A program made the translations under genes and the position numbers. A DNA stretch of 64,000 nt from Stakelama flava (GTDB taxonomy: Bacteria; Pseudomonadota; Alphaproteobacteria; Sphingomonadales; Sphingomonadaceae): NCBI RefSeq assembly GCF_019351405.1, contig NZ_JAHWZX010000005.1, positions 124,001-188,000 on the forward strand. The letters are read 5' to 3'. Position 1 is the stretch's first letter; every line of letters begins with the position of its first letter. Positions 1 through 10,722 of this stretch are shown piece after piece. The notes beneath the pieces are model-generated. The model was not told the origin of the DNA, did no database searches, and saw only the letters and a program-made list of their open reading frames with translations.

Positions 1-1192
1 TTGTCACGACCTTCAGCTCACCATCGATCAACGCGGCGTCGCGCGACTGGACGAGCAGTCCGCCCGCGATCGTGCGCAGTGCAAGGCCGGGCCGCGCCGG
101 ATCGGCAAGCTCGCCCGTGAGCAGAAGGCGCAGGTTTTTCTTCTTCGCAAAGATTGCGCGCACTTCGTCATCGGCATCGGGGGTCGCGACGACTTCGGTG
201 AAAATCTCGGTGATCGCGGCCGCTGTCTCGGCGTCGAGCGGGCGGTTGGTGGCGACGATGCCGCCGAACGCCGACACGCTGTCGCAGGCAAGCGCGGCGC
301 GATACGCCTCGATCAGCGTCGGCGCGGTCGCCACGCCACACGGATTGGCATGCTTGACGATGACCACCGTTGGATCGGCGTCGCGAAATTCGCCGACGAG
401 TTCGAGCGCAGCATCGGCATCGTTGTAATTGTTATAGCTCAGCGCCTTGCCCTGAAGCTGCTGGCCCTGCGCGATACCCCGTGCTCCGCGCGCGCGCGGC
501 AGGTACAGCGCCGCCGACTGGTGCGGATTTTCGCCATAGCGAAGTTCCTCGCCCAGCGTGAATGCCACCGGCAGCGTCTTCGGAAAGGCTTCGCCCTGAT
601 CGGAAAAGGCGAACCATTGCGCAATCGCCGAATCATAGGCGGCGGTTGCGGCATAGGCCTTTGCAGCGAACCGCTTGCGCGTGTCGAGCGTCGACCCACC
701 GTCATACGCGTCCATTTCGGCGATCAGCGCGTCGTAATCCGCCGGATCAGTGACGATTGCGACCGAAGCGTGATTCTTCGCCGCCGACCGCACCATTGAC
801 GGCCCGCCGATATCGATATTCTCGATAATCTCGTCGCGCCCGGCACCCTTCGCGACCGTCGCTTCGAAGGGGTAGAGATTGACCACTACCAGGTCGATCG
901 CGCCGATGCCGTGTTCGTCCATCGATACGACATGCGCATCATTGTCGCGCACGGCCAGCAGGCCGCCATGCACCACGGGGTGCAGCGTCTTCACCCGCCC
1001 GTCCATCATTTCGGGAAAACCGGTGAGATCGGAAATATCGCGCACCTGCAACCCGGCTTCGCGCAACGCCTTTGCCGTGCCCCCAGTGGAAACGAGTTCG
1101 ACCCCGTGGCGGGCGAGCGCCTGCCCCAATTCGATGATTCCGTTCTTGTCGGAAACGGACAACAAGGCGCGGCGGATTTTTACGGTGCTCAT
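1..1192 (-). CDS. purH: Bifunctional AICAR transformylase / IMP cyclohydrolase PurH (3' end cut by window edge)
   Basis: Catalyses the last two steps of de novo IMP synthesis in the cytoplasm: formyl transfer from 10-formyl-THF to AICAR, then ring closure. About 397 codons are present; the family is usually about 530 residues, so the C-terminal quarter lies outside the window. The ATG at 1192 gives the typical N-terminus [16 protein letters not shown]. The IMP cyclohydrolase (MGS-like) domain is at about 1-130 with STGGTAKAL near 35-43 and [10 protein letters not shown] near 68-77. The transformylase domain follows, with the catalytic motif KHANPCG near 280. It is the last visible gene of a minus-strand run htpX-rsmB-rpe-heparinase-purH, 45 bases after the heparinase stop. 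Confidence 0.97.
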   Translation of the reverse strand, partial: MSTVKIRRALLSVSDKNGIIELGQALARHGVELVSTGGTAKALREAGLQVRDISDLTGFPEMMDGRVKTLHPVVHGGLLAVRDNDAHVVSMDEHGIGAIDLVVVNLYPFEATVAKGAGRDEIIENIDIGGPSMVRSAAKNHASVAIVTDPADYDALIAEMDAYDGGSTLDTRKRFAAKAYAATAAYDSAIAQWFAFSDQGEAFPKTLPVAFTLGEELRYGENPHQSAALYLPRARGARGIAQGQQLQGKALSYNNYNDADAALELVGEFRDADPTVVIVKHANPCGVATAPTLIEAYRAALACDSVSAFGGIVATNRPLDAETAAAITEIFTEVVATPDADDEVRAIFAKKKNLRLLLTGELADPARPGLALRTIAGGLLVQSRDAALIDGELKVVT

Positions 1193-1237
1193 GCCCGCGC
1201 TCTCTTTCGCAAAGCGGCGCGGGTTGCAAGCCCCGGT

Positions 1238-2974
1238 TCACCGCGTTCGACGAAGCAGCCAGCTGATGCTCGCCCCGCCCGCCTGGCTTTCGCCAGTCAG
1301 CACGAGCTGATGAGTGAGGCGCGGCCTGCCGGCAGGGTCTACCCAGAGGCTTTCGTCGATGGTGAGCGCGGCACCCTTGCACCGGAACTGCCATGCCGTG
1401 CCATCGGGCAGGCGAAGAAAGGCGGCAAGCCCGTCGGCAGTGGGTGCAGCCTCTACCTGTGGTCCCAGATGAAACCGGATGGCGAAAGCGGTTTCCGCCT
1501 TGCGCTGCTTGCGCCCCGCCGGAATCAGCGAATCTTCGCCGCGGATGTCCTGCCCGTCCTGCGCCAGCACGACCTGGCGGCGATGCAGGAAACCGAACCG
1601 GCGGACATAGCCGTCATGGCTCGCCTCGATCCGCTGCATCGTATCGCTTTCATGGCGATCAAACTCGACCTCCATGACGCCCTTACCCAGCGTGCCGTCG
1701 GCATGAATCGCGGTCGAATTGCTGTCGCTGAGCACCAGCGTCGAATGCGCGGCAGTGGTGCGCAACCCTTCGGCGAGGTCTTCGGGAACAGCGACCTGAA
1801 CCGATCGCGCGCCGCCGCAATTGACGACCAGCCGATGCGGCCCGTCCGACATTTCGAAAGCAAGCGTCGAGGCGCAGCCGCCCTCCACCATCCGCGCCAC
1901 GGGCGGCGGCGCGGCATCGAGGATCAGGATGACCTTACCCGCCGTCACGCGCTGATAGCCCCAGTCGCGCGCAGAGCGCAGCGGACGGACGCGCGCGCCG
2001 GTCGCCTCCACCATCTGCGCGATTGCTTCGGGCGCGATCGGTCCCGATCCCTGCCAGCTCGATCCGCCGCCGTCGCCATGGCATATGCCCAGCAGCGCAG
2101 CGACCATTGCATCGATCCGCGCGGTGAGGAAATCGGGCGCTTCGATACGACGCGCGTCATACGCGCCGCGGAGCATGGCGAGCAGCATGATCGCTTCCAT
2201 CTGGCGCGCGGGCGAACGGCCGCTGGTGCCGCCATCCTCGCTTACCGATTTTTCCATCGCGCGGCGCAGCCCCGCCTCTCCCGCCGCGCGGCGCTGATCC
2301 CCGCCGGGAAGCAACAGGCCAGCCGCGACGACGCCCGACCATGCGGCGATGCGCGGCACACCCAGCGGCGCCTTGTCGGCGGTGCGATCGAGATGCCGCG
2401 CGCCGCGGGCGAGCGCGTTGAGCACCTTGGATCGATAGACAAGGTCGGTGGACGAAAGGATCAGCGGTGCATGCGCGGTCCAGAACAAGACGCGCCGCCC
2501 CCAGAGATCGGGCCGCCAAGCGGGGTCGGTAACGGTTTCGCCATGCACCGTCACCCATTGCCGCATGATCGCCTCGGCAATCGGCGCGGCGGTGGCGCGC
2601 GTCGCGACCGAAGACAGGTCGCGCAGCCATTGGAAACTGTGCAGATATTCGCCGAACCCCGCCGAAAAGCTGGGCCTTACCAGTGCAAGGCCGGGAATAT
2701 TGCGCGTCTCCCCCCGCCACGTCACCATGCCGTCGAGCAGCGCCTTGCCCCGCGCGATATCGCCCAGAAAGGGATCGTCGGCGACCGCGAGCAGCTTCAG
2801 CGGGTGCCGCCCCTTCAACCGCATCGAATGGACCGGGCTTCGCCAGACGAGCCGCTGGAACCGCTCGCTCAGCCGTTCGGCGAGCGACAGTCCGCGATCG
2901 CCGCCGGTTCGCACCAGCCGCTTGCCCGGTGCGATCCCGTCCGGGCCGCCATGGTCCGGATCGCGCTCGCTCAC
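1238..2974 (-). CDS. Heparinase II/III family protein
   Basis: A 578-residue protein of the heparinase II/III-like family: an N-terminal all-alpha toroid-like half and a C-terminal beta-sandwich half, with conserved-looking stretches such as [12 protein letters not shown] (about 300) and [17 protein letters not shown] in the C-terminal half. Relatives are polysaccharide lyases acting on uronic acids, but the sphingomonad copies encoded between rpe and purH have no established substrate. No clear signal peptide is visible, which is odd for a secreted lyase. The start is a GTG that overlaps the rpe stop by 4 bases (GTGA), so the two are probably translationally coupled. Family assignment is good; the activity is not inferred. 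Confidence 0.82.
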   Translation of the reverse strand: MSERDPDHGGPDGIAPGKRLVRTGGDRGLSLAERLSERFQRLVWRSPVHSMRLKGRHPLKLLAVADDPFLGDIARGKALLDGMVTWRGETRNIPGLALVRPSFSAGFGEYLHSFQWLRDLSSVATRATAAPIAEAIMRQWVTVHGETVTDPAWRPDLWGRRVLFWTAHAPLILSSTDLVYRSKVLNALARGARHLDRTADKAPLGVPRIAAWSGVVAAGLLLPGGDQRRAAGEAGLRRAMEKSVSEDGGTSGRSPARQMEAIMLLAMLRGAYDARRIEAPDFLTARIDAMVAALLGICHGDGGGSSWQGSGPIAPEAIAQMVEATGARVRPLRSARDWGYQRVTAGKVILILDAAPPPVARMVEGGCASTLAFEMSDGPHRLVVNCGGARSVQVAVPEDLAEGLRTTAAHSTLVLSDSNSTAIHADGTLGKGVMEVEFDRHESDTMQRIEASHDGYVRRFGFLHRRQVVLAQDGQDIRGEDSLIPAGRKQRKAETAFAIRFHLGPQVEAAPTADGLAAFLRLPDGTAWQFRCKGAALTIDESLWVDPAGRPRLTHQLVLTGESQAGGASISWLLRRTR

Positions 2975-3645
2975 CCCTCACCCCGAAGCGCGGCGATATT
3001 GGCGGCATAGGCGCCCGGCCCGCCGGTGAAGCTGGCGGTACCCGCGACCAGCGCGTCGGCACCCGCTTCGATCGCGCGCGGCGCGGTGGCGCGGTCGATC
3101 CCGCCATCGACTTCCAGATCGATGTCGCGCCCCGATGCGTCGATCCGCATGCGAAGCTCGGCGATCTTGTCGAGCTGGCCTTCGATGAATTTCTGCCCGC
3201 CAAAGCCGGGATTGACGCTCATCACCAGAACCAGATCGAGCAGGTCCATGACATGGAAGATGGCCGATGGCGGCGTCGCGGGATTGAGGACGACGCCCGC
3301 CCGCTTGCCCAGTGCCTTGATCGATTGCAGCGTGCGGTGAAGGTGCGGGCCGCTTTCGGGATGTACCGAAATGCAGTCGGCCCCCGCTTCGGCGAACGCC
3401 TGAAGAAACGGATCGGCCGGTTCGATCATCAGATGAACATCGAACGGCTTGGCGCTGTGCGGGCGAAGCGCCTTCACCACCGCCGGACCGATGGTGATGT
3501 TGGGCACGAAATGGCCGTCCATCACATCGACGTGAATCCAGTCAGCGCCCGCCTGATCTATCGCGCGCACCTCTTCACCCAGCCGGGCGAAATCGGCGGA
3601 CAGGATCGATGGAGCGATGCGGACGGGCTTTTGCATAGGCCCCAT
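2971..3645 (-). CDS. rpe: Ribulose-phosphate 3-epimerase
   Basis: Interconverts D-ribulose 5-phosphate and D-xylulose 5-phosphate in the pentose phosphate pathway. It is a 224-residue TIM barrel of normal family length. The metal and catalytic motifs are visible: [16 protein letters not shown] at the N-terminus, [17 protein letters not shown] (catalytic Asp and metal His), [21 protein letters not shown] and the C-terminal EVDGGID. Two in-frame ATGs are possible (3645, and 3636 giving [10 protein letters not shown]). The gene sits 37 bases after rsmB and overlaps the heparinase-family gene by 4 bases. Confidence 0.96.
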   Translation of the reverse strand: MGPMQKPVRIAPSILSADFARLGEEVRAIDQAGADWIHVDVMDGHFVPNITIGPAVVKALRPHSAKPFDVHLMIEPADPFLQAFAEAGADCISVHPESGPHLHRTLQSIKALGKRAGVVLNPATPPSAIFHVMDLLDLVLVMSVNPGFGGQKFIEGQLDKIAELRMRIDASGRDIDLEVDGGIDRATAPRAIEAGADALVAGTASFTGGPGAYAANIAALRGEG

Positions 3646-3682
3646 GTAGCATGGCGCGATTCGCCCGCAAGCCGCGCCGTGA

Positions 3683-4966
3683 TCAGCCGGTGCGCATCAT
3701 CCGGCACACGAAGAAGCCGTCCATGCCGCCGGCCTCCTCCAGCATGCCCGGCAGGGTGCGCACCCAGCCGCGCTGATGCGCATATACGCCATCGGGAAGT
3801 TCATCGGCGAGCACCGAGTCGATCGCGAAATCGCCGCGCGACGCCAAAAAGGGGTCGATCTGCGCTTCGCCTTCGGCGGGTTCGAGCGAACAGGTGGCAT
3901 AGACCAGCAATCCGCCGGGGCGAACCCAATCGGCCGCGCGCACGAGCAACCGCGACTGAAGCTCCGCCATGTCAGCGATCAGGCGCGGATGGACGCGGTG
4001 GAGTACGTCGGGATGGCGGCGGAAAATCCCGGTCGCGCTGCACGGTGCATCGAGCAACACCACGTCGAACGGCGCATCGGGTCGCCATTCGAGCGCGTCC
4101 GCGGCAATGATCCGCGCGGCAAGGCCGGTGCGCTGGCAATTTTCGCCAAGTCGCCCGAGACGACTTTCCGAAATGTCGAGCGCGGTCACATCCCAACCCG
4201 CCGCGGCGAGTTGCAGCGTCTTTCCGCCGGGCGCTGCGCAAAGATCGAGCGCGCGCCCTAAACCGCCGCCCAACAGCCGCGCTGGCAGCGAGGCGGCAAT
4301 GTCCTGAACCCACCAACGGCCCTCAACAAAACCCTCACGCTGCGGCACCGGCGGCCCGTCGCCCAGCCGGACATGGCCGGGCAGCAGGCTGCTTCCGCCA
4401 AGCGCTTCGGCCAGCCGGTCGGTTTCGCCGAAATCACGCAGGCTGATATCGATCGGTGGCTGGTCAGCGATTGCCCGCGCCGCACGGGTGAGCATCGGCC
4501 CGCCCCATGCATCGCGCCACCGCGCTGCAACCGCATCGGGAAGCGAGGGATGCACGGGCAGGCTCGCTTGCTTACGCATCAGCGTGCCGAACACACCATG
4601 GACCAGCTTGCGCGGTCCGCCATCGACCAGCGGCAGCACCGTGGAAATCGCAGCGTGCGGCGGTGTGTCCATCAGCAGCGCCTGGGCGAGCGCGATGCGA
4701 AGCACGCTGCGCGCCTTCGCATCGTCGGGAAGACGGCGCTGGGTCGCCGAATCGATCAGCGCGTCGAGATCGGGAAGACGGCGCAAGACGTTCGCCGCGA
4801 GCGCATGGGCAAGCGCGCGATCCTCCCGCTTCGTCAGTTCCTTTGCCGCGCTGTCGAGCGCCGCTTCGAGCGCCTGACCACGGCGGAGCACCGCGTCGAG
4901 TAATTTGAGTGCGGCGCGGCGCGCGGGCACGCCCGGCGGTTCGGGCGACAGGCGGGGGCGGGCCAT
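3683..4966 (-). CDS. rsmB: 16S rRNA m5C967 methyltransferase RsmB-like
   Basis: SAM-dependent RNA cytosine-5 methyltransferase of the NOL1/NOP2/Sun family, 427 residues. The N-terminal NusB-like helical domain (about 1-150) is followed by a Rossmann methyltransferase with the SAM motif [15 protein letters not shown] (about 240-255), the motif IV cysteine in [17 protein letters not shown] (about 307-323) and the catalytic motif [14 protein letters not shown]. Both cysteines used by this family are present. It starts 4 bases after the htpX stop, suggesting an htpX-rsmB transcription unit as in other sphingomonads. RsmB is the likeliest member; closely related RNA m5C enzymes cannot be excluded. 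Confidence 0.9.
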   Translation of the reverse strand: MARPRLSPEPPGVPARRAALKLLDAVLRRGQALEAALDSAAKELTKREDRALAHALAANVLRRLPDLDALIDSATQRRLPDDAKARSVLRIALAQALLMDTPPHAAISTVLPLVDGGPRKLVHGVFGTLMRKQASLPVHPSLPDAVAARWRDAWGGPMLTRAARAIADQPPIDISLRDFGETDRLAEALGGSSLLPGHVRLGDGPPVPQREGFVEGRWWVQDIAASLPARLLGGGLGRALDLCAAPGGKTLQLAAAGWDVTALDISESRLGRLGENCQRTGLAARIIAADALEWRPDAPFDVVLLDAPCSATGIFRRHPDVLHRVHPRLIADMAELQSRLLVRAADWVRPGGLLVYATCSLEPAEGEAQIDPFLASRGDFAIDSVLADELPDGVYAHQRGWVRTLPGMLEEAGGMDGFFVCRMMRTG

Positions 4967-4970
4967 GACG

Positions 4971-5918
4971 TCAGCCGCGCTTCAGCGGGTCGAGCGCGCT
5001 GGCCCGGCGCGGGCTGCGAGTGACGGGAACGCTTGCCTCTGCCCGCGCGACGCTTGTCGGCGGTGCGGCGCTTTCGACCTGCGGCATCGCGCCTGCAATC
5101 CGCTGCAACTCCGCGATACGGTTGCCGGTGTCCGGATGGGTGGAAAACCAGTTGTCACCGCCACCGCGCGACAGGCCGGGGATGATGTAAAGCTGTGACG
5201 TCGCCGGAATACGCTCGGCCACCGGATTGCGCGTGCGCGCCGCGCCGCGCTGAAGTTTTTCGAGCGCGGAGGCGAGCGCGAGCGGCTTACCCGAAATCTC
5301 CGCCCCGGCCCGGTCGGCGCCATATTCGCGGGTGCGGCTGATCGCCATCTGAACGATCATCGCCGCGAAGGGCGCGACGAATACCGCGAGCAGCCCCGCC
5401 CAGCCGGGGCTGCGCCCGTCGCCGCCGCGAAAGAACAGCCCGAAATTGGCGAGCATCGAAATCGCGCCGGCGATCGTCGCTACCATCGTCATGATCAGGG
5501 TGTCGCGATTGCGCACATGGCCCAGTTCATGCGCCATCACGCCAGCAATTTCATCGCGGTTCAGGATGTTCAGCAACCCCGTGGTCGCGGCGACCGCGGC
5601 ATGGTTCGGATCGCGCCCGGTGGCAAAGGCATTGGGCTGCGGCTGATCGACGATATAGACGCGCGGCATCGGCAGCTTCGCCCGATCGGCAAGTTCGCGC
5701 ACGATGCCGTAAAATTCTGGGGCTGTTTGCGCGTCCACTTCGCGCGCATGGTGCATTTTAAGGACGATCTTGTCCGCGTTCCAATAAGTAAACAGGTTCA
5801 TTCCCACCGCGATCATCAGCGCGATGACCATGCCCGCGCGGCCGCCCAGCGTAAAACCGAGCGCCATGAACAGCGCGGTCAGCGCGGCGAGCAGCATCCC
5901 GGTCTTTAGCGTATTCAC
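4971..5918 (-). CDS. htpX: Membrane zinc metalloprotease HtpX
   Basis: M48B-family inner-membrane protease involved in quality control of membrane proteins. I chose the GTG at 5918 ([17 protein letters not shown]) because AAAGGA lies upstream and it matches the family N-terminus, giving 315 residues; the frame stays open to 5969 without a good start. Two N-terminal membrane segments (about 7-45) precede the zinc site [10 protein letters not shown] (about 128-137); two further hydrophobic stretches follow, then the downstream zinc-ligand Glu in REYGADRAG. The C-terminus has an added low-complexity tail (about 40 residues). Divergent from the DUF1674 gene and 4 bases upstream of rsmB. Confidence 0.95.
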   Translation of the reverse strand: MNTLKTGMLLAALTALFMALGFTLGGRAGMVIALMIAVGMNLFTYWNADKIVLKMHHAREVDAQTAPEFYGIVRELADRAKLPMPRVYIVDQPQPNAFATGRDPNHAAVAATTGLLNILNRDEIAGVMAHELGHVRNRDTLIMTMVATIAGAISMLANFGLFFRGGDGRSPGWAGLLAVFVAPFAAMIVQMAISRTREYGADRAGAEISGKPLALASALEKLQRGAARTRNPVAERIPATSQLYIIPGLSRGGGDNWFSTHPDTGNRIAELQRIAGAMPQVESAAPPTSVARAEASVPVTRSPRRASALDPLKRG

Positions 5919-5985
5919 TTGAACCCAATCCTTTCCCCGCCAATGTGGGTAATTATAGCCGCCGATCAATTGAAAGGATCATCCG

Positions 5986-6156
5986 ATGGGACAGCGCCCC
6001 GCCCATGTGAAGCCCCCCGCCCATCTGTCCAAAAGCCCGCCAGTGCCCCGGCCCGACCCGAAACCGCCCGAGCGCAGCGCACAGGACGACCCGCTGGGGC
6101 GCGATCCCACCCGCTATGGCGACTGGGAATTGAAGGGCATCGCGATCGACTTTTGA
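5986..6156 (+). CDS. DUF1674 / SdhAF4-like small protein
   Basis: A 56-codon gene starting at an ATG preceded by AAAGGATC. The protein is proline-rich and ends in the hallmark DUF1674 motif DPTRYGDWELKGIAIDF. The family includes the eukaryotic succinate dehydrogenase assembly factor 4; a role in SDH maturation in bacteria is plausible by homology only. It diverges from htpX with 67 bases between starts, a conserved arrangement near htpX/rsmB in alphaproteobacteria, and converges on gpsA. Confidence 0.88.
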   Translation: MGQRPAHVKPPAHLSKSPPVPRPDPKPPERSAQDDPLGRDPTRYGDWELKGIAIDF

Positions 6157-6170
6157 GGTAAGGGGCGGTC

Positions 6171-7148
6171 CTACACCCCTTCGTGGCGCAGGGGACGCTG
6201 GAGCAGCGCGTCCATCACCGCGTCGAGCGGCGCGCCATCGAGCAGCGCACAAACCGCCTCCGTCAGCGGCATTTCGATGCCCGCTTCGTGCGCGGCTTCG
6301 CGCAGCACCGGCGCGGTTGCCGCACCTTCAGCCACGGTCTTGCGATCAGAAAGCAGCGCCGACGCCGCAATCCCCTGCCCCAGCCCGACGCCGAGCGAAA
6401 AGTTGCGCGAATTGGTCGAGGAACAGGTGAGGACAAGATCGCCCAACCCTGCCAGCCCGGCAAGCGTTTCAGCACGCGCGCCGCGTGCGAGGCCAAACCG
6501 CGTCATTTCGGCGAACCCGCGCGCGATCAGAGCAGCGCGCGCATTGAGGCCAAGCCCCGCGCCTTCCACCACGCCGCACGCAATGGCGAGAACATTTTTT
6601 ACCGCGCCGCCGATCTCCGCACCGATCACATCGGTCGAGGCATAGGTCCGGAAGGTCGCACTGGCGATCCGGTCCGACAGTGCAGCGCCAAGGCTTTCGT
6701 CCGCACAGGCAAGCGTTACGGCCGTGGGCAGGCCCGCCGCGACTTCGTGCGCGAAAGTGGGGCCGGAAAGGACTGCAAGCGGGCTTTGCGGATGCACCTC
6801 ACCCGCAATGTCGCTGACCAGCCGCTTCGTGCCCGCCTCGATCCCCTTTGCGCACAGGATGAGCGGCTTGTCGCCGATATCGGACTGTTCGAGTACCGAG
6901 CGGACATGCTGTGCGGGCACCACGATCAACAGCGCGTCGCATATGGCGAGATCGTCCAGCCGATCGGTCGCGCGGATGGTGGGCGACAACCGCACGCCGG
7001 GAAGAAAGCCCGTATTCTCGTGTATATCGTTGATCGCCGAAACCACGTCCGGTTCGCGTGCCCAGAGGGTGACGGGCGCATCGCCGCGCGCGGCGACCTG
7101 CGCCAGCGCGGTGCCCCATGCGCCTGCCCCGATAACTCCCAGTTTCAT
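6171..7148 (-). CDS. gpsA: NAD(P)-dependent glycerol-3-phosphate dehydrogenase
   Basis: Reduces dihydroxyacetone phosphate to sn-glycerol 3-phosphate for phospholipid synthesis. The ATG at 7148 gives 325 residues, normal for GpsA, starting [20 protein letters not shown] with the Rossmann GxGxxG motif. Other signatures are [18 protein letters not shown] (about 130-147) and [16 protein letters not shown] with the catalytic Lys (about 180-195). The start overlaps the tsaD stop by 4 bases (ATGA), so the pair is probably co-translated. Confidence 0.97.
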   Translation of the reverse strand: MKLGVIGAGAWGTALAQVAARGDAPVTLWAREPDVVSAINDIHENTGFLPGVRLSPTIRATDRLDDLAICDALLIVVPAQHVRSVLEQSDIGDKPLILCAKGIEAGTKRLVSDIAGEVHPQSPLAVLSGPTFAHEVAAGLPTAVTLACADESLGAALSDRIASATFRTYASTDVIGAEIGGAVKNVLAIACGVVEGAGLGLNARAALIARGFAEMTRFGLARGARAETLAGLAGLGDLVLTCSSTNSRNFSLGVGLGQGIAASALLSDRKTVAEGAATAPVLREAAHEAGIEMPLTEAVCALLDGAPLDAVMDALLQRPLRHEGV

Positions 7149-8179
7149 GCCTTCACTCCCGCGCCGCGTACCTTTTCCGCATCCGGATCGAGCGGCCAGC
7201 GCGCGCGCGCCGGCGTGTCGAGCGGGTCGGTCAGCCCGGCAGCGAGACGTTCCGCGCCCGCCCAGCCGATCATCGCCGCATTGTCTGTGCAAAGCCATGC
7301 AGGCGGCGCGACGAAGCGAAGTCCGGCTTCTTGCGCGAGTCCTTCAAGCATCGCGCGAACCGCGCCGTTGGCAGCGACGCCCCCCGCCACCACCAGCGCA
7401 GTAGCGCCCTCCGTGTGTCGGATGGCGCGCCGGGTGCGATCCTGCAGGCAATCGACCACCGCCTTTTGAAATCCCGCAGCGATATCCTCCGCGCGATACA
7501 CCCCGGCATCGCGCGCGCGCAGCACCGCGCTTTTCAGGCCAGCGAACGAAAAATGCGGCTCGGGCGATCCGAGCAGCGGGCGCGGCAGCGGCACCGCCCC
7601 GGCGTCCCCGGCGGCGGCGGCGGCCTCCACCTTCGGACCGCCGGGATAGCCGAGACCCAACAGCTTCGCGGTCTTGTCGAACGCTTCCCCGGCTGCGTCG
7701 TCGATCGTGGTGGCGAGGCGGCGATAGCGTCCTACCCCTTCGACAAGCAGCAACTGGCAATGACCGCCCGATACCAACAGCAGCAGATAGGGAAATTCGA
7801 GCGCGTCGTCGGCAAGCCGGGGGCTGAGCGCATGGCCCTCAAGATGGTTCACCGCGACCAGCGGCTTGCCGCTCGCCAGCGCCAGCGCCTTGCCCGTGAC
7901 CAGCCCCACCATGACGCCGCCGATCAGTCCCGGCCCGGCGGTGGCCGCGATCGCGTCGACATCGCTTAACGCAACCCCCGCTTCGTCCAGCGCCGCCGTA
8001 ACGAGCGGTCCCAGAATCTCGACATGCGCGCGCGCGGCGATTTCGGGCACCACCCCGCCATAGGGCGCATGCGCCGCTTCCTGTCCCGCAAGTTTATGCG
8101 CAAGGATGCGCCGGTCGCCGGTGACGAGCGCCGCCGCGGTTTCGTCGCAGCTCGATTCAAGGCCGAGGATCAATGTCAT
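7145..8179 (-). CDS. tsaD: tRNA N6-adenosine threonylcarbamoyltransferase TsaD
   Basis: Transfers the threonylcarbamoyl group to A37 of ANN-decoding tRNAs, with TsaB and TsaE as partners. The ATG at 8179, preceded by GAGGAAAG, gives 344 residues starting [19 protein letters not shown], the ASKHA phosphate-loop signature. The iron-binding motif NHLEGH is near 110 and the ATP-binding [10 protein letters not shown] and [12 protein letters not shown] motifs follow. It heads the tsaD-gpsA unit and diverges from hemC with only 40 bases between start codons. Confidence 0.97.
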   Translation of the reverse strand: MTLILGLESSCDETAAALVTGDRRILAHKLAGQEAAHAPYGGVVPEIAARAHVEILGPLVTAALDEAGVALSDVDAIAATAGPGLIGGVMVGLVTGKALALASGKPLVAVNHLEGHALSPRLADDALEFPYLLLLVSGGHCQLLLVEGVGRYRRLATTIDDAAGEAFDKTAKLLGLGYPGGPKVEAAAAAGDAGAVPLPRPLLGSPEPHFSFAGLKSAVLRARDAGVYRAEDIAAGFQKAVVDCLQDRTRRAIRHTEGATALVVAGGVAANGAVRAMLEGLAQEAGLRFVAPPAWLCTDNAAMIGWAGAERLAAGLTDPLDTPARARWPLDPDAEKVRGAGVKA

Positions 8180-8219
8180 GGGCTTTCCTCTACTGTGGCA
8201 CATCGTTAGCACAAGGCGC

Positions 8220-9134
8220 ATGCCCAGCCTAAGACTTGGAACCCGCGGCTCACCGCTCGCCCTCACCCAGGCCGCGATGGTCAAGGCCGCGCTTGTCGCG
8301 GCGCACGGCTGGACCGGCGACGCCGTCGAAACCGTGGTGGTTCGCACCACCGGCGACAAGGTGCAGGATCGCGCGCTTGCCGAAATCGGCGGCAAGGCGT
8401 TGTGGACGAAGGAACTCGACCGCGCGCTGCTGGAGGGCGAAATCGATTTCGCCGTCCATTCGATGAAGGATGTCGAAACGATCCGCCCGACGGAAATCGC
8501 GATTGCCGCGATGCTGGAGCGCGCCGATGTACGCGACCGGATCATCGGCGCGCCGTCGGTCGAAGCATTGCCGCACGGTGCGCAGATAGGGACGAGCTCG
8601 CCGCGCCGCGCCGCGCAGCTCAAATATCTGCGCCCCGACCTTTCCATCCTGCTGTTTCGCGGCAATGTCGACACCCGGCTCGCCAAACTGGAAGCCGGAG
8701 AGGCGGACGCAACGATGCTGGCGGCAGCGGGGCTGGCGCGGCTGGGACGCCATGACGTCGGCAGCGCCGTTCCCGTCGATACGATGCTGCCCGCACCAGC
8801 GCAGGGCGCGGTGGGAATCGAATGCCGCGCCGCCGATACGGGGACGCGCGCGCTGCTTGCCGCGATCGACCATGGCGCGACCAGCCGCTGCGTCATGGCG
8901 GAGCGGGCGCTGCTCGCCGCGTTGGGAGCGGATTGCCATTCGCCGGTCGCCGCATTGGCGCAAGAGCGGCAGGACAAGGTAACCCTGCGCGCGATGCTCT
9001 ATTCCGAGGATGGCAGCGCGCGCGTTGAAGGTTCCGCCGAAGCCGCGATCGGCGACAGTGATTTCGCCGCTACGCTTGCCCGCGACCTTTTGAACCGCGC
9101 CGTACCCGCCATTCGCCGGCTGTTCGCGGCATGA
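8220..9134 (+). CDS. hemC: Porphobilinogen deaminase (hydroxymethylbilane synthase)
   Basis: Polymerises four porphobilinogens to hydroxymethylbilane. The ATG at 8220 gives 304 residues with the N-terminal signature [15 protein letters not shown], the substrate-binding segment [11 protein letters not shown] (about 80), [12 protein letters not shown] (about 122), and the dipyrromethane-cofactor cysteine in [12 protein letters not shown] (about 238). It overlaps hemD by 4 bases and is the first gene of hemC-hemD followed by a mitofilin-like gene. Confidence 0.97.
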   Translation: MPSLRLGTRGSPLALTQAAMVKAALVAAHGWTGDAVETVVVRTTGDKVQDRALAEIGGKALWTKELDRALLEGEIDFAVHSMKDVETIRPTEIAIAAMLERADVRDRIIGAPSVEALPHGAQIGTSSPRRAAQLKYLRPDLSILLFRGNVDTRLAKLEAGEADATMLAAAGLARLGRHDVGSAVPVDTMLPAPAQGAVGIECRAADTGTRALLAAIDHGATSRCVMAERALLAALGADCHSPVAALAQERQDKVTLRAMLYSEDGSARVEGSAEAAIGDSDFAATLARDLLNRAVPAIRRLFAA

Positions 9135-9802
9135 GCCGTTCGCTTGTCGTCCTGCGCCCCGAACCGGGAAATTCGCAAACCGCGCGGCGGATCGAGGAGG
9201 CCGGCTTTACCGCCATACGTCTGCCGCTGTTCGTCGTGCGGCCGCTCCCCTGGCCCGCGCCGGAGCGTGCGCATGACGCGCTGATCCTGACCAGCGCCAA
9301 TGCGATGCGCCATGGCGGGGCGCAGCTTGCCGCGCTGACCGGCCTTCCGGTCTACGCCGTCGGCCCCGCCACCGCGATGTCGGCTCAGGCAATGGGGTTC
9401 AAGGTGGTACGCACCGGCAGCGAAGGCGTCGACGCGCTGCTTGATCAGGCGCGCGCGGACGGCGTGCGCCGCGCGCTCCATTTGACCGGACGCGATCATC
9501 GGCTGTCCAGGATACCGCCCATCGCGGAGATACGCGAAGTCTATGCCAGCGAAGCCTGTGCGATCGACACGGCGGCGACGCGATCGCTGGAACAACAGGT
9601 GGCGCTGGTCCATTCGCCGCGCGCTGGCGAAGCGTTTGCCGCACTGGCGGATCGCGAAGCACTGAACCGTGGGAAAATCGCAATCGCGGCGATCAGCCCG
9701 GCCGCGGCGCAGGCCGTGGGCGGGGGCTGGCGCAACATTGCCGTCGCCGATGCGATCAGCGACGCTGCGGTGATCGCGGCGGCCACGTCGCTCGCCGATT
9801 GA
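9131..9802 (+). CDS. hemD: Uroporphyrinogen-III synthase
   Basis: Closes hydroxymethylbilane to uroporphyrinogen III. The 223-residue protein shows the weakly conserved two-lobe HemD pattern: VVLRPEPGNSQTARRIEEAGF at the start, LILTSANAMRHGG (about 52), VYAVGPATAMSAQAMGF (about 75) and ALVHSPRAGEAFAAL late in the protein. The family is poorly conserved, but position (ATGA overlap with hemC) makes the call firm. Confidence 0.92.
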   Translation: MSRSLVVLRPEPGNSQTARRIEEAGFTAIRLPLFVVRPLPWPAPERAHDALILTSANAMRHGGAQLAALTGLPVYAVGPATAMSAQAMGFKVVRTGSEGVDALLDQARADGVRRALHLTGRDHRLSRIPPIAEIREVYASEACAIDTAATRSLEQQVALVHSPRAGEAFAALADREALNRGKIAIAAISPAAAQAVGGGWRNIAVADAISDAAVIAAATSLAD

Positions 9803-9833
9803 CCGGGCGCGGCGACGCGGGGATAAGGACGGC

Positions 9834-10712
9834 ATGGATAACGGGCAAGCGCATGACCCGGCGACAGCGCCGCGCCGCACCTCGGTCAAAATGCTCCTAT
9901 TGGTCGGCGTTGCCGCGTTCATCGCCGGGCTGGCCGTCATGGCGGCGGGTTATGTCCTGTGGGGCGATCGACTGGGGCTGCCGGGACAGTCGCAATCCCC
10001 GGCGGCGCAATCCCCGCGCATGCCGGTGATGGTCCCAAATGCCGAGGCGCTGGGCAAACTTGCGGCGCGCGAAACGATGCTCGACAACCGTATCGGCGAA
10101 CTTGAGGAACGGCTTTCCGGTATCGACAGCGACAGCAGGACCGCATCCGGTTTCGCCACGCGCGCGGAAGGCATCATGGTCGCCTTTGCCGCGCGGCGCG
10201 CGCTCGATCGGGGACTGCCGCTGGGGTATATCGAGGGGCAGCTCAGCGAACGCTTCGGCACGGTTCGGCCACGGGCGGTAAGCGTCGTCGTGCGCGCCGC
10301 GCGCGATCCGGTGACGCTGGAGGATTTGCGGCTGTCGCTCGACACGCTTTCGCCCGATCTGCTCAATGGCGGTGACGATGCCGGCTGGTGGGCCTCGACC
10401 CGGCGCGAACTTTCCAACCTGATCGTGTTGCGCCACGACCGCACGCCCAGCCCGCGCCCCAGCGAGCGGCTGCAGCGCGCCAAACGAATGCTCGACGCCG
10501 GACAAGTGGAAGGCGCGCTGGGCGAAGTGTCGCACATGCCCGGCGCGGACAGTGCCGGGGAGTGGATGCGCGCCGCGCGAAATTATATCGATGCGCGGCG
10601 CGCTCTCGACCTGATCGAGACCACCGCGCTGGAGGGCGGCGGACGCCAACTGGCCCCGGCACCGGTCGAAACGCCCGCACCCGATGCGACGGGCGACGAA
10701 AACAGCAATTGA
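9834..10712 (+). CDS. Mitofilin/Mic60-like inner-membrane protein
   Basis: A 292-residue protein with a short basic cytoplasmic N-terminus, one transmembrane helix (about 20-43, [20 protein letters not shown]), a small proline/glutamine-rich linker, a short coiled-coil-prone segment (about 70-105) and a helical C-terminal domain rich in Arg and Leu (about 130-275) resembling the mitofilin signature region. Alphaproteobacterial Mic60 homologues are encoded in haem operons next to hemD, and here the gene begins 31 bases after hemD. The inferred role is shaping or tethering intracytoplasmic or inner membranes. It is shorter than mitochondrial Mic60; remote homology should be confirmed by profile search. 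Confidence 0.7.
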   Translation: MDNGQAHDPATAPRRTSVKMLLLVGVAAFIAGLAVMAAGYVLWGDRLGLPGQSQSPAAQSPRMPVMVPNAEALGKLAARETMLDNRIGELEERLSGIDSDSRTASGFATRAEGIMVAFAARRALDRGLPLGYIEGQLSERFGTVRPRAVSVVVRAARDPVTLEDLRLSLDTLSPDLLNGGDDAGWWASTRRELSNLIVLRHDRTPSPRPSERLQRAKRMLDAGQVEGALGEVSHMPGADSAGEWMRAARNYIDARRALDLIETTALEGGGRQLAPAPVETPAPDATGDENSN

Positions 10713-10722
10713 GGAATGGATG

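Noticed and set aside
911..3010. 699-codon plus-strand frame opposite purH and the heparinase-family gene
   Set aside because: Antisense artefact of high GC3; no start signal, no domain pattern, and both genes on the opposite strand are clearly real.
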